Below are positions 23,090 through 34,265 of a DNA stretch of 64,000 nucleotides, piece by piece. Below the pieces are notes generated by a model. That model did no database searches and was not told the origin of the DNA. It worked only from the letters and a program-made list of their open reading frames with translations. The DNA lies in assembly GCA_963693315.1 (NCBI GenBank), contig OY856187.1, positions 78,380,796-78,444,795 on the forward strand, read 5' to 3'. Each line of letters starts with the position of its first letter. Position 1 is the first letter of the stretch. Source of the stretch: Diogma glabrata. Lineage: Eukaryota; Arthropoda; Insecta; Diptera; Cylindrotomidae. The position numbers and the translations under genes are program-made.

Positions 23090-23719
23090 TCAATTCTCCA
23101 CTAGAAAAAAAAATTCGCAAATCGCTGCGTAAAATAGCAACTTTTTTATGAATTCTGCTAATATTAAAAATTATTTGTTTTATTTTATGTATATCATTAA
23201 ATGTCAAAAGAACGGTTTTAAACTACTGAATTAATAACCGTTTCCAAACCAAGAATTTAACAGAGTTATATTGCGATAGTTTGCTAGCAGTTTCTTGACT
23301 GATGTTTAAAAACTTATTATTTTAGTTAGATTTGACCAACCAAAAACCGTTAGTTAGTCCATAACAAACAACTAAAATTAAAAGGTTAAATTTATGTAAT
23401 TAAAAAACTGTTAAAATCAATATTATTATTAACCGATATTCCACGACTTATAAACTGAAAACGAATAACGGTTAGTTAACCGCAAAATGTTGATAGTTTA
23501 TACGGGTGGTTAACCCACCGTTATTTCACAAACACATTTCAACCGATATGATATTTTAGTTTTTTTACTGTTTCATAACCTTCAAATAGCAACCGTTAAG
23601 AAGTAATAGATAAATTCCCAAAAATTGCTAATAAAGTTGAAAATGATCGGTGAAATGCTAGTCCTGTGACGGTTTTTTGCAACCGCTAGGCTCAACGGTT
23701 GGAAATTGTTTGTTGGGTA

Positions 23720-24175
23720 CACCACCTAGAGACATAATAAAGACTGCGAAATGCTTCCTACAAGATGTTAAAAACAATCAAGTCATCGGTAGCATCGACG
23801 AGCCTACGTAAAAGATCGACTTAAAAAATATACACACCAAAGCTGTTGAAGACACAATAAGGAACTACGCCCGAATCGAGTTCTTAATAGCAAGCCGCCA
23901 CAAGTCACTGCCGAAGAGGTAAAACTGCCACCATCCTAGCGCAGTTAAGATCCGCTTGGTCACGCATCTTCAATAACTACATGAGTAGAATTGATCAGGA
24001 AATTCTTGACAAGTGGCTAACGACCTTTTCAATTGACCAAACCAACCGACCAGACGAAGAAAGATCTTTAGTACCGCCCAAGGGCAATAAAAGAGTTCCT
24101 GAATCTGGACTAGGAGCCGGAAGAGTAGCACCACATCTAGTCACTACAACAACAACAACATCTATAAATAATGAT
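23720..24175 (+). pseudogene. Reverse transcriptase C-terminal half (second part)
   Basis: After the DNA transposon the frames read PPRDIIKTAKCFLQDV, NIHTKAVEDTIRNYA, then in shifted phase RGKTATILAQLRSAWSRIF and NNYMSRIDQEILDKW. This is the conserved tail of LOA/Jockey-type ORF2. It ends in a short 3' noncoding part with an ACA repeat. Confidence 0.75.
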
Positions 24176-26949
24176 ATTTTTTCGAAAGTTAAAACTTAAC
24201 TAAAATTTAAATCAATGTGGTTTTACATAACAACTTGGTTTTTTAAAAAGGCTTTCTATTGATCTCTTTGGCTTTAGTTTTCTTATTCAATTAAACAACA
24301 AAAATTATTCCATACATTGAAAATCTGCCGTATAAAAAAAACAAATAAAACAGACAGAAAGAACCTTCTAACACCATCAAATCATAACAATAAGGTCCGT
24401 CAAAATTCAATCAGTATTGATATTGCGAACATATTTTAGTTTAAGCATCGCTGAATGAAGTACCCTATTAATGATGGCAAGATCTGCCAGAATCAATATA
24501 TTAATTCTATTTCGTTATTTGTTCAACAAGAAAAAATTTATTTGTTTGTCATGAAAAAAAATAAAATAAAACAACAATTGATTATATACAGAAATATAAG
24601 GTCCGTTAATTGAGTTCGAATAAAAGATGAACTAAAAGATGAATTTAATTATACAGGTAAACGTTGTATACGGTCAAATATTATTTATGCAATGATTTTA
24701 AGTTGTTTGATATTACGAAATGAAGGTATGATTAATGTGTTGACTGTTTGTTTTTAATAAATTGAGTGAATGAATTGAATGAATTTTTTTCTAAGATGTG
24801 GGGCATCACATCATTTAATAATCATTTTCTTGGCAAACAATCCTGGAATTGTTGTACAGAAACATAAAATTACATATTAAGTATTGAGATTAGGAAAATC
24901 GTGATAAATAAAAAGTTGCATTAGTCGTTTGTAGAGCTAGGATAAAGCTACAGAAAGAAACAAAACATCCCAAACATCTGAATTTTATAAATTATGACAA
25001 AGAAAAGAAAATTTTGTTGGAATTTTCCTAATATAGTTTTACCATAATAGCTTCCTTTTCTTATGTTTTTACGGATATGTTTGTTTTATGTTTAATCACG
25101 CAACAAACATACTTATTTTGAATGTAATTTAATAATATCAAGTTCAAAAGTTAAATAAACATGCAACATGTCATTTGTGTTGAATAAATTGTTCTAAGTC
25201 ATGTTAAAGTTTTTGAAACAATTAGCATCAACAGGTCATTCATATAATATGTTCTATGAAATGAATGCGTGAAATTACATTGTTTACTTGCTTTCTTGTT
25301 TAAAAAATAAACTAACTGCTTGTGATAAATGGCTAAATAAAGTTGATGTGTTGAATAAAGTTGAGGACCTCCTTCTGATGTGAAATGAAAAACAATAGAA
25401 AAAATAGGGTTATGTGAGTAATTAAGTTCATATAACTGTTTGAATCATCAATCAAAAAACAAATAAAATATATATTTTTTGGCCACGTTTTTATACACAA
25501 AAGTTCATTTACTCGTGAAAAATTTTTTGTGTATGGACAAATTATACTTTTTGTGTATGGACAAATTATTTTTGTTTATGGATAAATTATTAATTAATCA
25601 TTAATATAGGGAAAATTTCATTAGTTATAGCCTTAAGCCATTAAATCGACTTCAGTTGGTTAGGTTTTAGACATTCAAATATGAGATAGCATTTTTAGTT
25701 TTTATGAAGCAAAAAAACTGACACATTCTTCACTGTTTATAGGAGTAGCAGTCTTAAAACTATTTTTATTTCTTAGATAAATAAATAAATAGCTCCCACA
25801 ACAACCTGAGCCTAAGCCTAAGTTTCACAACAACATAGTGTCACTTTATTTACCTGTTCTTGAATTCGCTTAACTCTCTATTCGTTAAACATCAATCCCC
25901 TTTTGAATTCGATTATGGATTAGCCAACAAAACCACCAGGATTATTATATTTAACACTTTATTTTGTTTCAGGAAGCAGGAAAGCAATACTACTGCGTTC
26001 CTTATCAAAACTATTCCTTCTGTGTAACTGCAACTGTTGATTATAGAAGTTTTCAGGGTTATCACAGTCTTAAAAATAATACATAAAATTCAATAAAATA
26101 AAATAAAATTCATGCAGCTATTATTTAATTGATTACTAGTGGTTGAACTGTATTTCGTTCTACAAAAGAATTCCTTGAATACAATTTTAATTTATGTCTA
26201 TAAATACAAAATATCTTACCAGAAAAGACTCGAGAGTTTTTCAGAATCAGCGAAGTTCTTCAAATTGAAGTGACATGTTTTTTAAAAATAAAAATTTCTA
26301 GCTACCCATGACATGAAATGAATACGTTTTTCTTTCTGAAAATAAAAATTAACTTGAAAATCAATCTACATAGTACATATATATCAGAGCACTGCACAAA
26401 TAGTAATAATTTACTCGTAATTATTGCAAATACTCAAATTATTTGTATTTGTTATTGTACTCTAAAAATACGTACAAAGAAAAAAGAAACAAAAAATGTT
26501 ATACTCAACTGAAATTAGATTTGAAAAAAAAATATATTTGAATGTAGAGTATTTACGAATACTTTATATAAAAACTACTATACTTATAATTGGTGATTAA
26601 AAAGGATTTGGTTTTGTTAAAATTTGTATTTGAGGTATTTGGATGTATTTGAATGTATTTGGATGTACTTAGAGTACAAAAATAACGATATTCAAATTCA
26701 GTAGTCGTTATCTGGATGAAATTTTTTAGATTATACATATATGCAATATATTAAAAACAGTTTAAATTTTGTATGTGTTTGGACATTGGATGTACTTAGA
26801 AAAGAGAAAAGGATGATTAGATACCTGTCGATACCTAGTATAGGTACACTGACAATAGTAGCGAGATATCTCTAGCAAAGGTGATATCTTAGGGACGCTG
26901 GCGTATGAACATGTATCCAGTCAACGGTAGCACCCTGAATCTTAGCTAT
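24176..26949. other. Gene-free AT-rich region
   Basis: No credible coding frame. It contains a small tandem repeat at about 25520-25590 (TTTTTGTGTATGGACAAATT, about three diverged copies) and TATTTGGATGTATTTGAATG-type repeats near 26630-26670. Nothing else supported. Confidence 0.55.
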
Positions 26950-27186
26950 CTAGTGTGAATGTACTTAGAATACGTAAAATGTATGGGTAGCTTAAAAGGA
27001 ATTTATAGTAAGGAAAAAAAACTGAGTACTCAAATATTTGAAGTATTATTATGTATTTGGGAGTATACAGAAACTTTTTGAGAAAGCATGAAAAAGGAAT
27101 AATTATCCCTAATGGATCATATGTACCATAATAGTTATTGATTAAGCAATCGAATTTTAACATGGGCATAGATTCAACTAGGCCGT

Positions 27187-27560
27187 CTGTCACAACCGAC
27201 GAAATCTAGAAAACGGCTGAAGAGATTTTAAAAATGTTGGGTTTCTAAAAATAGGCACACTCAATGGTAAGAGCCGAAAGGACGATGTGTTCGATAACTG
27301 TAACGGAAGTGTGTCAAAAAAATCGTCGTGTGTCAAAACAAGGAAATATGCATTTTTTGCTTAAAAAACGTTCATTTTAAGTGATAATGAGTAGGAACAA
27401 AGAATGAGGAGAAATTTGGATGGTCGGGATTAGTATGTGAGATCAAAAACTAGATTATTGCATTATGAGTTTGTCAAAAAAATTTTGTCAAGTGTGTCAA
27501 AAGAAAGATTTTTATTTATTTTTTTACCCAATTTTTGGAAAAAAATAATAGTACATTATA
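27187..27560 (+). repeat. Truncated copy of foldback-family head
   Basis: GAAATCTAGAAAACGGCTG, GATAACTGTAACGGAAGTGTG and AAAAACGTTCATTTTAAGTG match the heads at 36.8 kb (same orientation) and 43.5 and 63.6 kb (inverted). It ends before the minisatellite. Confidence 0.75.
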
Positions 27561-27909
27561 TAACAAGGTTAAGAAGTAAGCTATTATTGACCGAGAACTT
27601 TTAGATCCTACGGCGCGTAGCGCCGAGAGATATAATGTTCGAGGTCTATATTAGTCTTTTAAACCGAGGTATATATAGAATTTTTTTAACTATTAACACT
27701 AATTATCATATTTGCTTTGATTAGATTTTGATATTAGTCATTTTCCATTTCAATTTTTAGTTATCTTAAAATATCAAGTAGCCTGGAAATGCAATTATTA
27801 TTTGTTTGTGTTTTTTTGTTCATTTCAATTAAAAATAAAAGAAAATTTGTCATTATTAACCTACGTAATTTTTTGTTATTATTATTGACCTAGGTTGAGA
27901 ATAGTAGAT

Positions 27910-28015
27910 TCTTGTATGAGTTGAGAATGATGGCAATTCTTCACGAGGATGAGATCGGATGATGAGTGAAACTCATCCGAGTGAAAAATTGCCATCATCC
28001 TATGCGAATACAAGA
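27910..28015. other. 106-bp imperfect hairpin
   Basis: TCTTGTAT...ATGATGGCAATTCTTCAC pairs with GTGAAAAATTGCCATCAT...ATACAAGA, with an inner GGATGAG/CTCATCC stem. Noncoding. Confidence 0.65.
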
Positions 28016-28786
28016 TGCTATTTTATCCACGACTTCAAAATAATTCGATTAATTTCCAGTTTGGCTGCTAAAGCTTTTTATCACCATATTGAAAAACATG
28101 CATCATAGATAGCATAGAAAAACTTTTTTATTTTATATTTTATGTATGTATTGTTCTCGTTTTAACCTTTTGATTACTATACCAACAAATGAAGTTTTTA
28201 ATTTGTTAGGGGAATATTTAATAAACTATAGGAATGCTGGCGGATCAACTGTATTCAGTCAATGGTAGCACCTTCAATCTTAGCTATGGAATGTTCCTTT
28301 TGTTTTATTTTTATTTCGTTTATCCTATCATGAAATATTGGTTTATCATATTTTATGATGTGATAACATTTACTGTTTATTTATCCATTCTTTAAAACAA
28401 CAAACAAAAAATTTGAGTTCATTAACACCTTAGAACGCATGTTATGTTGTTGATGGACCTTGGTCTTTAAAGGTTTTCATGTGCTGTGACGTTAATTGTA
28501 ATGCCTTCCACACAACACATTTTATTACTAAAAAATATAACTCCTATTCTGACTAATAGTTGAATCTATGTCCATGTTAAAATCCGATTGCTTAATCAAT
28601 AACTCTAACGGTACACATGATCCATTAGGGATAATTATTCGTTTTACATACTTTCTCAAAAAGTTTCTGTACTCCCAAATACATAATAATACTTCAAATA
28701 TTTGAGTATATTCAGCTTTTTCTTTTACTATAATTTGTTTCTAAACTACCCAAATACATTTTACATATTCTAAATATAAGTATTAG

Positions 28787-29473
28787 TGGTGAGAGTAGAA
28801 AAGATATTTTGTAAAAAGTAAGCGGATATTTATTTTTGTTTGTATTTAGACTATTTTATACTTGAGAATATAAATATTTGTAACACTTTTACTCGTAGAT
28901 GATTTGTATTTAAGTACATTTGTGTAATTGTTTATATTTTAAATGCATTTATGCAGACCACTAATATATATCTTTACGAAAACTGTAATGATCGAAAAAG
29001 TCTTCTATTAAGTTCGAACAAAAACAAATAATTTCAAAAACATAATACACTTTTCATAACACATACAAAAAAATATTTAATTTTGTTCTAAAATAAAATA
29101 ACCAAAAAATGTATATGTTACACATATGTACATAAAAAATATCTTTAATTTTACCAAATTGTAGATTTCTATACTGCGAAAATATTTATCGCACGCAAAA
29201 AACTAAATGTTACACATGAAAATATTTATAAAAAAATTAAATTAAAACGAAAGCAATTCATATTTATCGTAAGATTTGTATTAAAAAATATTACTAAGAC
29301 TGTGTTCCTAAATGGTCTCCAAATTCTAATTCGTGCTCAATTTAAAAATTTAGCATGATATCCTTCCTCCAATTCATTTCTTCTAAATAATTATAAATTT
29401 GAAAACCAGGTGACAAAAAAAAACAAATAATTTGTATTGAAATTTTTGCAATAAACTAGAAAATAATTTATAG
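28787..29473. other. Gene-free stretch
   Basis: AT-rich DNA with no coding frame, repeat or element end that I can support. Confidence 0.5.
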
Positions 29474-29566
29474 TTTATTTTGGATTTTTGAGATCAATTA
29501 AACTCAAGTAAGTAAAGAAGTAATTGGAATATTTTCAATTCAAAGGTATGGTTTGAAGTTTCTCAG

Positions 29567-29685
29567 AAAAAAAATACAATTCACATTTTACGTGTTTCGG
29601 ATCGGATTCGAACCTACCCTCGTCAGTGCCCAGCTCGAATCCTTGGGCAGACACGCTATCGATTACGCCGTTGAGGCGATGACAA
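29567..29685 (-). ncRNA. tRNA-like Pol III transcription unit, array unit 1
   Basis: On the minus strand, GCCTCAACGGCGTAATCGAT resembles a box A region. A TGCCCA/TGGGCA stem with an 11-base loop stands in the anticodon-arm position. GGTTCGAATCC (29604-29614) is a perfect box B, and a run of eight T (29567-29574) follows about 30 bases on as a terminator. The predicted RNA is about 120 nt. D and T stems are degenerate, so it is tRNA-derived rather than a tRNA gene. Confidence 0.5.
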
Positions 29686-30141
29686 TTTCAAAGTTGAAAC
29701 TTCTTCATCACTTAATTATTTTTTACTTAAGTTGAATTTTTCCACTGTCATTAGACTCCATATTATGGAAATGCTTTTACATTATATGGGATTTTTTGCA
29801 TTAAATTTCTAGACAATACTTTGTGTGAATTCATAGAATGGGGAACATTTCTATTCTAATTAACATCCTAAGTCACGATTGTACAGTCATTATTGATTGT
29901 TTCCAATCAATGTGAAATCAATGGCTGACACTTGGTCAATTTGTAGTTCTATTTGTATTAACATTAGACTACATTAAGGAATTTAAATTTATTTTGGATT
30001 TTTGAGATCAATTAAACTCAAGTAAGTAAAGAAGTAATTGGAATATTTTCAATTCAAAGGTATGGTTTGAAGTTTCTCAGAAAAAAACTACAATTCACAT
30101 TTTACGTGTTTCGGATCGGATTCGAACCTACCCTCGTCAGT

Positions 30142-31784
30142 TTTAAAAATCAATACTAACAAGGCAACAGGCCCTGATTTTATTCCTCCGATTATACTTA
30201 AAACATTTGCTAGGGAGCTAGCACCAATCCTCACTAAAATCTTCTATTTGTCATATAAGAAAGGAATTTTTCCTGAAATTTGGAAAATGGCTAGTGTACA
30301 GCCAGTTTCAAAAAAGGGCAGTAAGACTGATCCTACGAATTACAGACCCATTTCAATTTTATCGGTAGTTGCTAAAATTTTTGAGAAATATGTCAATTTT
30401 AATTTAATGAGCTTCTTAGAGTCTTCCAAATTAATTAATGAGAGACAATATGGATTTCGAAAAGGAAGAGCGACGGGAGATTTGCTGTCTTTTGTCACTC
30501 ATATCTGGAACAAGTCGCTTGAAAACTTTGGAGAAACATTCGGTGTTGCTCTTGATATTTCCAAGGCATTTGACAAAGTTTGGCATAACAACCTTATATG
30601 CAAATTGAGATCCTATGGTTTAGACGAGCAGCTTATATCTTGGACACAGAGCTTTATATCTGATCGAAAATTTCGGGTCAATGTTGACGGTGTATCATCG
30701 AATACTTTTTCAACTAATGCAGGAGTTCCTCAGGGTTCCGCTTTGTCACCAACTCTTTTTCTTATCTATATTAATGATTTATTGGACTCAACGGTTCATC
30801 CTATACATAGTTTTGCTGATGACAGCACGCTTCATGCGTCATATGAAGCACCTAAATTATATACACCCTTAGCGCTTAGTGAGTGTAGGTCAAAATTGAT
30901 AGATTCCCTTAACACTGATCTTAAAACAATTATGGATTGGGGTATTGCTAACAGTGTTGAATTCAATACAAGCAAAACACAGGTTTGTCATTTTTCTAGG
31001 ATAACGACACCCAATCCTTTTCCATTAACGTTTGGCCCCAAAAATCTTTTAGAGAATGAGTCTGTCAGACTTCTAGGAGTTGAGATTGAAAATAATATGA
31101 AGTGGAATTCTCATATTTTTAATCTGGCTAAGAATGCTGTTCAAAAGTTAGGATTTTTGGGGCGATGTCGTAAGTTTTTCGATAGCGAACAACTTCTTTT
31201 AGTTTATAAATCTTTTATACGTCCCTGCATGGAATACTGTTCTCACATATGGGGTGGAGCTTACTTGAGTAGTCTCAACTGCCTTGATTCTGTACAGCGT
31301 AGAGCTATTAAACTCATTGATAACCCAAGTCTTACTAACAGTCTTGATTCCTTGCAGCACAGAAGAAATGTTGCTGATTTGACTATATTTTATAAATATA
31401 TTATGGATGAACGAGCTTCTGAAGAGATCAAATCGATTTTACCTAAATCAGCAAACCTTTCGCGTCACACCAGAGCAAACATAGCAGCGCATCCCTTTAC
31501 AGTTCAAATAATTAGGTGTAGAACTGTAGCCTTCCAACGTGACTTTTTCAACAGAGTCTCTCATCTTTGGAATGCCTTACCTTCCTGGGTTTTTCCTGAT
31601 GAATTTAATCCTCAAGGCTTTAAAGTTAACATTCATAAATTTCTCAGAGAATCTTAATTTTTATTCCATTCTTATCCCTAGTTGGCATGGTATCTTCGGA
31701 TATTCAGAGACGTTAATTTATAATTTATTATAATTAACACTAAACATGCCTAACTTTGAATAAAAAAAAAAAAAAAAAAAAAGT
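30142..31784 (+). mobile_element. 5'-truncated CR1/Jockey-type non-LTR retrotransposon, copy 1
   Basis: Inserted inside unit 2 of the 514-bp array: CTCGTCAGT on the left and (A)GTGCCCAGC on the right rejoin to the uninterrupted CTCGTCAGTGCCCAGC. The 3' end carries GAATAAAA and a run of about 20 A. The target duplication is at most 3 bp (AGT), short for this class. No endonuclease or Gag remains. Confidence 0.88.
30143..31657 (+). CDS. Reverse transcriptase, N-terminally truncated but open
   Basis: The frame is open from the element's first bases (KINTNKATGPDFIPP) to a stop at 31657, about 504 codons; the first ATG is at 30248. Motifs in order: NYRPISILSVVAKIFEK, NERQYGFRKGRATGD, FGVALDISKAFDKVWH with the first catalytic Asp, GVPQGSALSPTLF, the catalytic box FADDSTLHAS, then FNTSKTQVCHFS and SVRLLGVEIENNMKWNSH. 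The C-terminal tail reads YKSFIRPCMEYCSHIWGG, VQRRAIKLI and FFNRVSHLWNALPSWVFP. This RT copies element RNA at a nicked target. It lacks the endonuclease and RT start, so it is a dead-on-arrival copy with little later decay. Confidence 0.88.
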   Translation, partial: LKINTNKATGPDFIPPIILKTFARELAPILTKIFYLSYKKGIFPEIWKMASVQPVSKKGSKTDPTNYRPISILSVVAKIFEKYVNFNLMSFLESSKLINERQYGFRKGRATGDLLSFVTHIWNKSLENFGETFGVALDISKAFDKVWHNNLICKLRSYGLDEQLISWTQSFISDRKFRVNVDGVSSNTFSTNAGVPQGSALSPTLFLIYINDLLDSTVHPIHSFADDSTLHASYEAPKLYTPLALSECRSKLIDSLNTDLKTIMDWGIANSVEFNTSKTQVCHFSRITTPNPFPLTFGPKNLLENESVRLLGVEIENNMKWNSHIFNLAKNAVQKLGFLGRCRKFFDSEQLLLVYKSFIRPCMEYCSHIWGGAYLSSLNCLDSVQRRAIKLIDNPSLTNSLDSLQHRRNVADLTIFYKYIMDERASEEIKSILPKSANLSRHTRANIAAHPFTVQIIRCRTVAFQRDFFNRVSHLWNALPSWVFPDEFNPQGFKVNIHKFLRES

Positions 31785-32237
31785 GCCCAGCTCGAATCCT
31801 TGGGCAGACACGCTATCGATTACGCCGTTGAGGCGATGACAATTTCAAAGATGAAACTTCTTCATCACCTAATTATTTTTTACTTAAGTTGAATTTTTCC
31901 ACTGTCATTAGACTCTATATTATGGAAATGCTTTTACATTATATGGGATTTTTTGCATTAAATTTCTAGACAATACTTTGTGTGAATTCATAGAATGGGG
32001 AACATTTCTATTCTAATTAACATCCTAAGTCACGATTGTACAGTCATTATTGATTGTTTCCAATCAATGTGAAATCAATGGCTGACACTTGGTCAATTTG
32101 TAGTTCTATTTGTATTAACATTAGACTACATTAAGGAATTTAAATTTATTTTGGATTTTTGAGATCAATTAAACTCAAGTAAGTAAAGAAGTAATTGGAA
32201 TATTTTCAATTCAAAGGTATGGTTTGAAGTTTCTCAG

Positions 32238-32356
32238 AAAAAAACTACAATTCACATTTTACGTGTTTCGGATCGGATTCGAACCTACCCTCGTCAGTGC
32301 CCAGCTCGAATCCTTGGGCAGACATGCTATCGATTACGCCATTGAGGCGATGACAA
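32238..32356 (-). ncRNA. tRNA-like unit, array unit 3
   Basis: Same layout as unit 1: box B at 32275-32285, T7 terminator at 32238-32244. It differs by single bases in the box A side (CATGCTATC, GCCATTGAGG on the plus strand). Confidence 0.48.
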
Positions 32357-32751
32357 TTTCAAAGTTGAAACTTCTTCATCACTTAATTATTTTTTACTTA
32401 AGTTGAATTTTTCCACTGTCATTAGACTCCATATTATGGAAATGCTTTTACATTATATGGGATTTTTTGCATTAAATTTCTAGACAATACTTTGTGTGAA
32501 TTCATAGAATGGGGAACATTTCTATTCTAATTAACATCCTAAGTCACGATTGTACAGTCATTATTGATTGTTTCCAATCAATGTGAAATCAATGGCTGAC
32601 ACTTGGTCAATTTGTAGTTCTATTTGTATTAACATTAGACTACATTAAGGAATTTAAATTTATTTTGGATTTTTGAGATCAATTAAACTCAAGTAAGTAA
32701 AGAAGTAATTGGAATATTTTCAATTCAAAGATATGGTTTGAAGTTTCTCAG

Positions 32752-32870
32752 AAAAAAACTACAATTCACATTTTACGTGTTTCGGATCGGATTCGAACCT
32801 ACCCTCGTCAGTGCCCAGCTCGAATCCTTGGGCAGACACGCTATCGATTACGCCGTTGAGGCGATAACAA
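32752..32870 (-). ncRNA. tRNA-like unit, array unit 4
   Basis: Same layout, with box B at 32789-32799 and a T7 run at 32752-32758. Unit 2 once had the same segment, but the CR1-type element at 30142 splits it next to the anticodon-arm equivalent. Confidence 0.48.
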
Positions 32871-32982
32871 TTTCAAAGTTGAAACTTCTTCATCACTTAA
32901 TTATTTTTTACTTAAGTTGAATTTTTCCACTGTCATTAGACTCCATATTATGGAAATGCTTTTACATTATATGGGATTTTTT

Positions 32983-33917
32983 ATAGTTTCAAACTTAAAA
33001 CTAAGTGAATATTAATAGTAAATAAACTTTCTCTATTCGAAGATAAGAAAAAACTGATTTGATACACCATATTCAATATATAATATATTCTTATATTTAA
33101 TAATACAAAGATTTTGAATTTTATAATAAAATTTCAAACTGTAAACTATTTTGAAATTATTCTTAAAATAAAATTTGAAGTTAATATATAACTGTCAGTT
33201 CAAATAATTCTACAAAAATTTAGAATGCAAATGGCGGATTTAGTCACCTCGATAATTTGCTAAATCGATTGAACATTGCGGAGATCATTTCGCATTCAAT
33301 TGGAAGGCAGTCTAAGTGTTCCAACCCTTGCTAAATGATATACTAAAAATCCTTAATAAAATTAGTCAGCTTTTTATTTAGTAGCCAAGTGGAATCTAGT
33401 ATTAGTAACAATTTTGAGCACAAAATTTTCAATGAAGATGGCGTGCTCTAGTTTAGATTTAAATTTTTTAAATTTGTTCATAAATTTCTTAATTAAATTA
33501 TATAATCAGCAATATATTCATTAAATGTTGTGCATCGGCCAAACGCTAGTGCGATACGAAACTACACTTTTGTTTGGAAAACGTGATCGCACTAGTAATA
33601 GAATATACTATTGTCTTTTCGAAATTATTTATTTTTGTGAAAATTAAACAAGTCCTTTTTCTTTTCACTCTTACGGATGATAATTAAAATGTTCTAACTC
33701 TTTTTTCAAATTTAAAAAAATCTAGATGATATTTTAATAGTTTGGACCAAAACAAAACCGGTCTTAAAACAAAACACAAACCAACACTATATAAAAATCA
33801 ATATTTTAGCTTATAACATGGCGTCAAAATTACATTATGATTACTAAGGGAAAATAATTGTACAAAATAGTTATTTATGTACCAAAGGGTGTAAAGTTAT
33901 AAATATCATAAATATCT
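32983..33917. other. Gene-free stretch
   Basis: AT-rich sequence between the 514-bp array and the 9-bp satellite. No supported gene, RNA or element. Confidence 0.5.
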
Positions 33918-34265
33918 TCAAACATTCTTTACGTTGTTTACGGTGTTTACATCGTTTTCATTCTTTACGTTGTTTACATTGTTTATATTGTTTACTTTTT
34001 TTACATTCTTTACGTTGTTTACATTCTTTACGTTGTTTATATTCTTTACGTTGTGTACGATTTTTACCTTGTTTACAATTTTTACGTTTTTTAAATTGTT
34101 TACATCCTTTACGTTATTTACATTGTTTACGTTGTTTACATTCTTTACGTTGTTTACGTTTTTCACATTGTTTACATTTTCTACCTTGTTTACTTTGTTT
34201 ACGTAGTTTACAATGGCTACATTCTTTACGTTGTTTACATTATTTAAAAAAATTACATTCTTTAA
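33918..34265. repeat. 9-bp satellite, left part
   Basis: Tandem TTTACRTTS-type units (TTTACGTTG, TTTACATTC, TTTACATTG). Three frames are open across it only because the period is a multiple of three. It is split from the right part by a retroelement. Confidence 0.9.

Larger units (their letters stand above)
19694..23717 (-). mobile_element. 4.0-kb TIR DNA transposon with intron-bearing transposase
   Basis: The ends are CCCAACAAACAATT and AATTGTTTGTTGGG, perfect 14-bp inverted repeats flanked by TA on both sides. Removing 19694-23717 and one TA rejoins the surrounding RT-element coding. Both subterminal zones are packed with AACCGTT/AACGGTT motifs in either orientation, as expected for transposase binding sites of CACTA-like elements. 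The transposase reads on the minus strand. Superfamily assignment to a CACTA (EnSpm)-like group rests on the protein and the subterminal repeats and is tentative. Confidence 0.8.
18985..24175 (+). mobile_element. 5'-truncated LOA/Jockey-like retrotransposon, split by a DNA transposon
   Basis: RT C-terminal coding at 18985-19691 resumes at 23720 after a 4.0-kb insertion and runs to about 24050. It is followed by a 3' end with ACAACAACAACA at 24148-24160. The 5' half (Gag, endonuclease, early RT) is absent, the usual result of incomplete target-primed reverse transcription. Confidence 0.78.
26950..28786. repeat. Inverted repeat pair, ~230-bp arms 1.4 kb apart
   Basis: The arm at 26950-27180 (for example TAATTATCCCTAATGGATC and CATAGATTCAACTA) is inverted at 28557-28786. 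A direct repeat of ~45 bp (AGTCAACGGTAGCACC and AGTCAATGGTAGCACC) occurs at 26917 and 28257. The enclosed DNA includes a foldback-family fragment (27187-27560) and a hairpin, with no transposase. It may be the ends of a non-autonomous element. Confidence 0.65.
29474..32982 (-). repeat. 514-bp tandem array with tRNA-like unit
   Basis: The phrase TTTATTTTGGATTTTTGAG starts at 29474, 29988, 32145 and 32659. The period is 514 bp once the retroelement inserted in unit 2 is removed. Units are almost identical. Each has a tRNA-like segment readable on the minus strand and a T-run just after it. The last unit is cut at about 32982. Small plus-strand frames (60 codons, containing FRIGFEPTLVSAQLES) recur only because the DNA repeats; GFEP is the translated complement of box B. 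Confidence 0.9.

Noticed and set aside
29567..29685. A canonical tRNA gene
   Set aside because: Box B is perfect, but the D and T stems are degenerate, the anticodon loop is too large and no acceptor stem pairs.
29553..29735. 60-codon plus-strand frames repeated in the 514-bp array
   Set aside because: They arise from repeated DNA; GFEP is the antisense of box B.
33918..34206. Long Val/Asn/Lys and Phe/Thr repeat frames
   Set aside because: A 9-bp satellite keeps all frames open; also true at 35859-36526.
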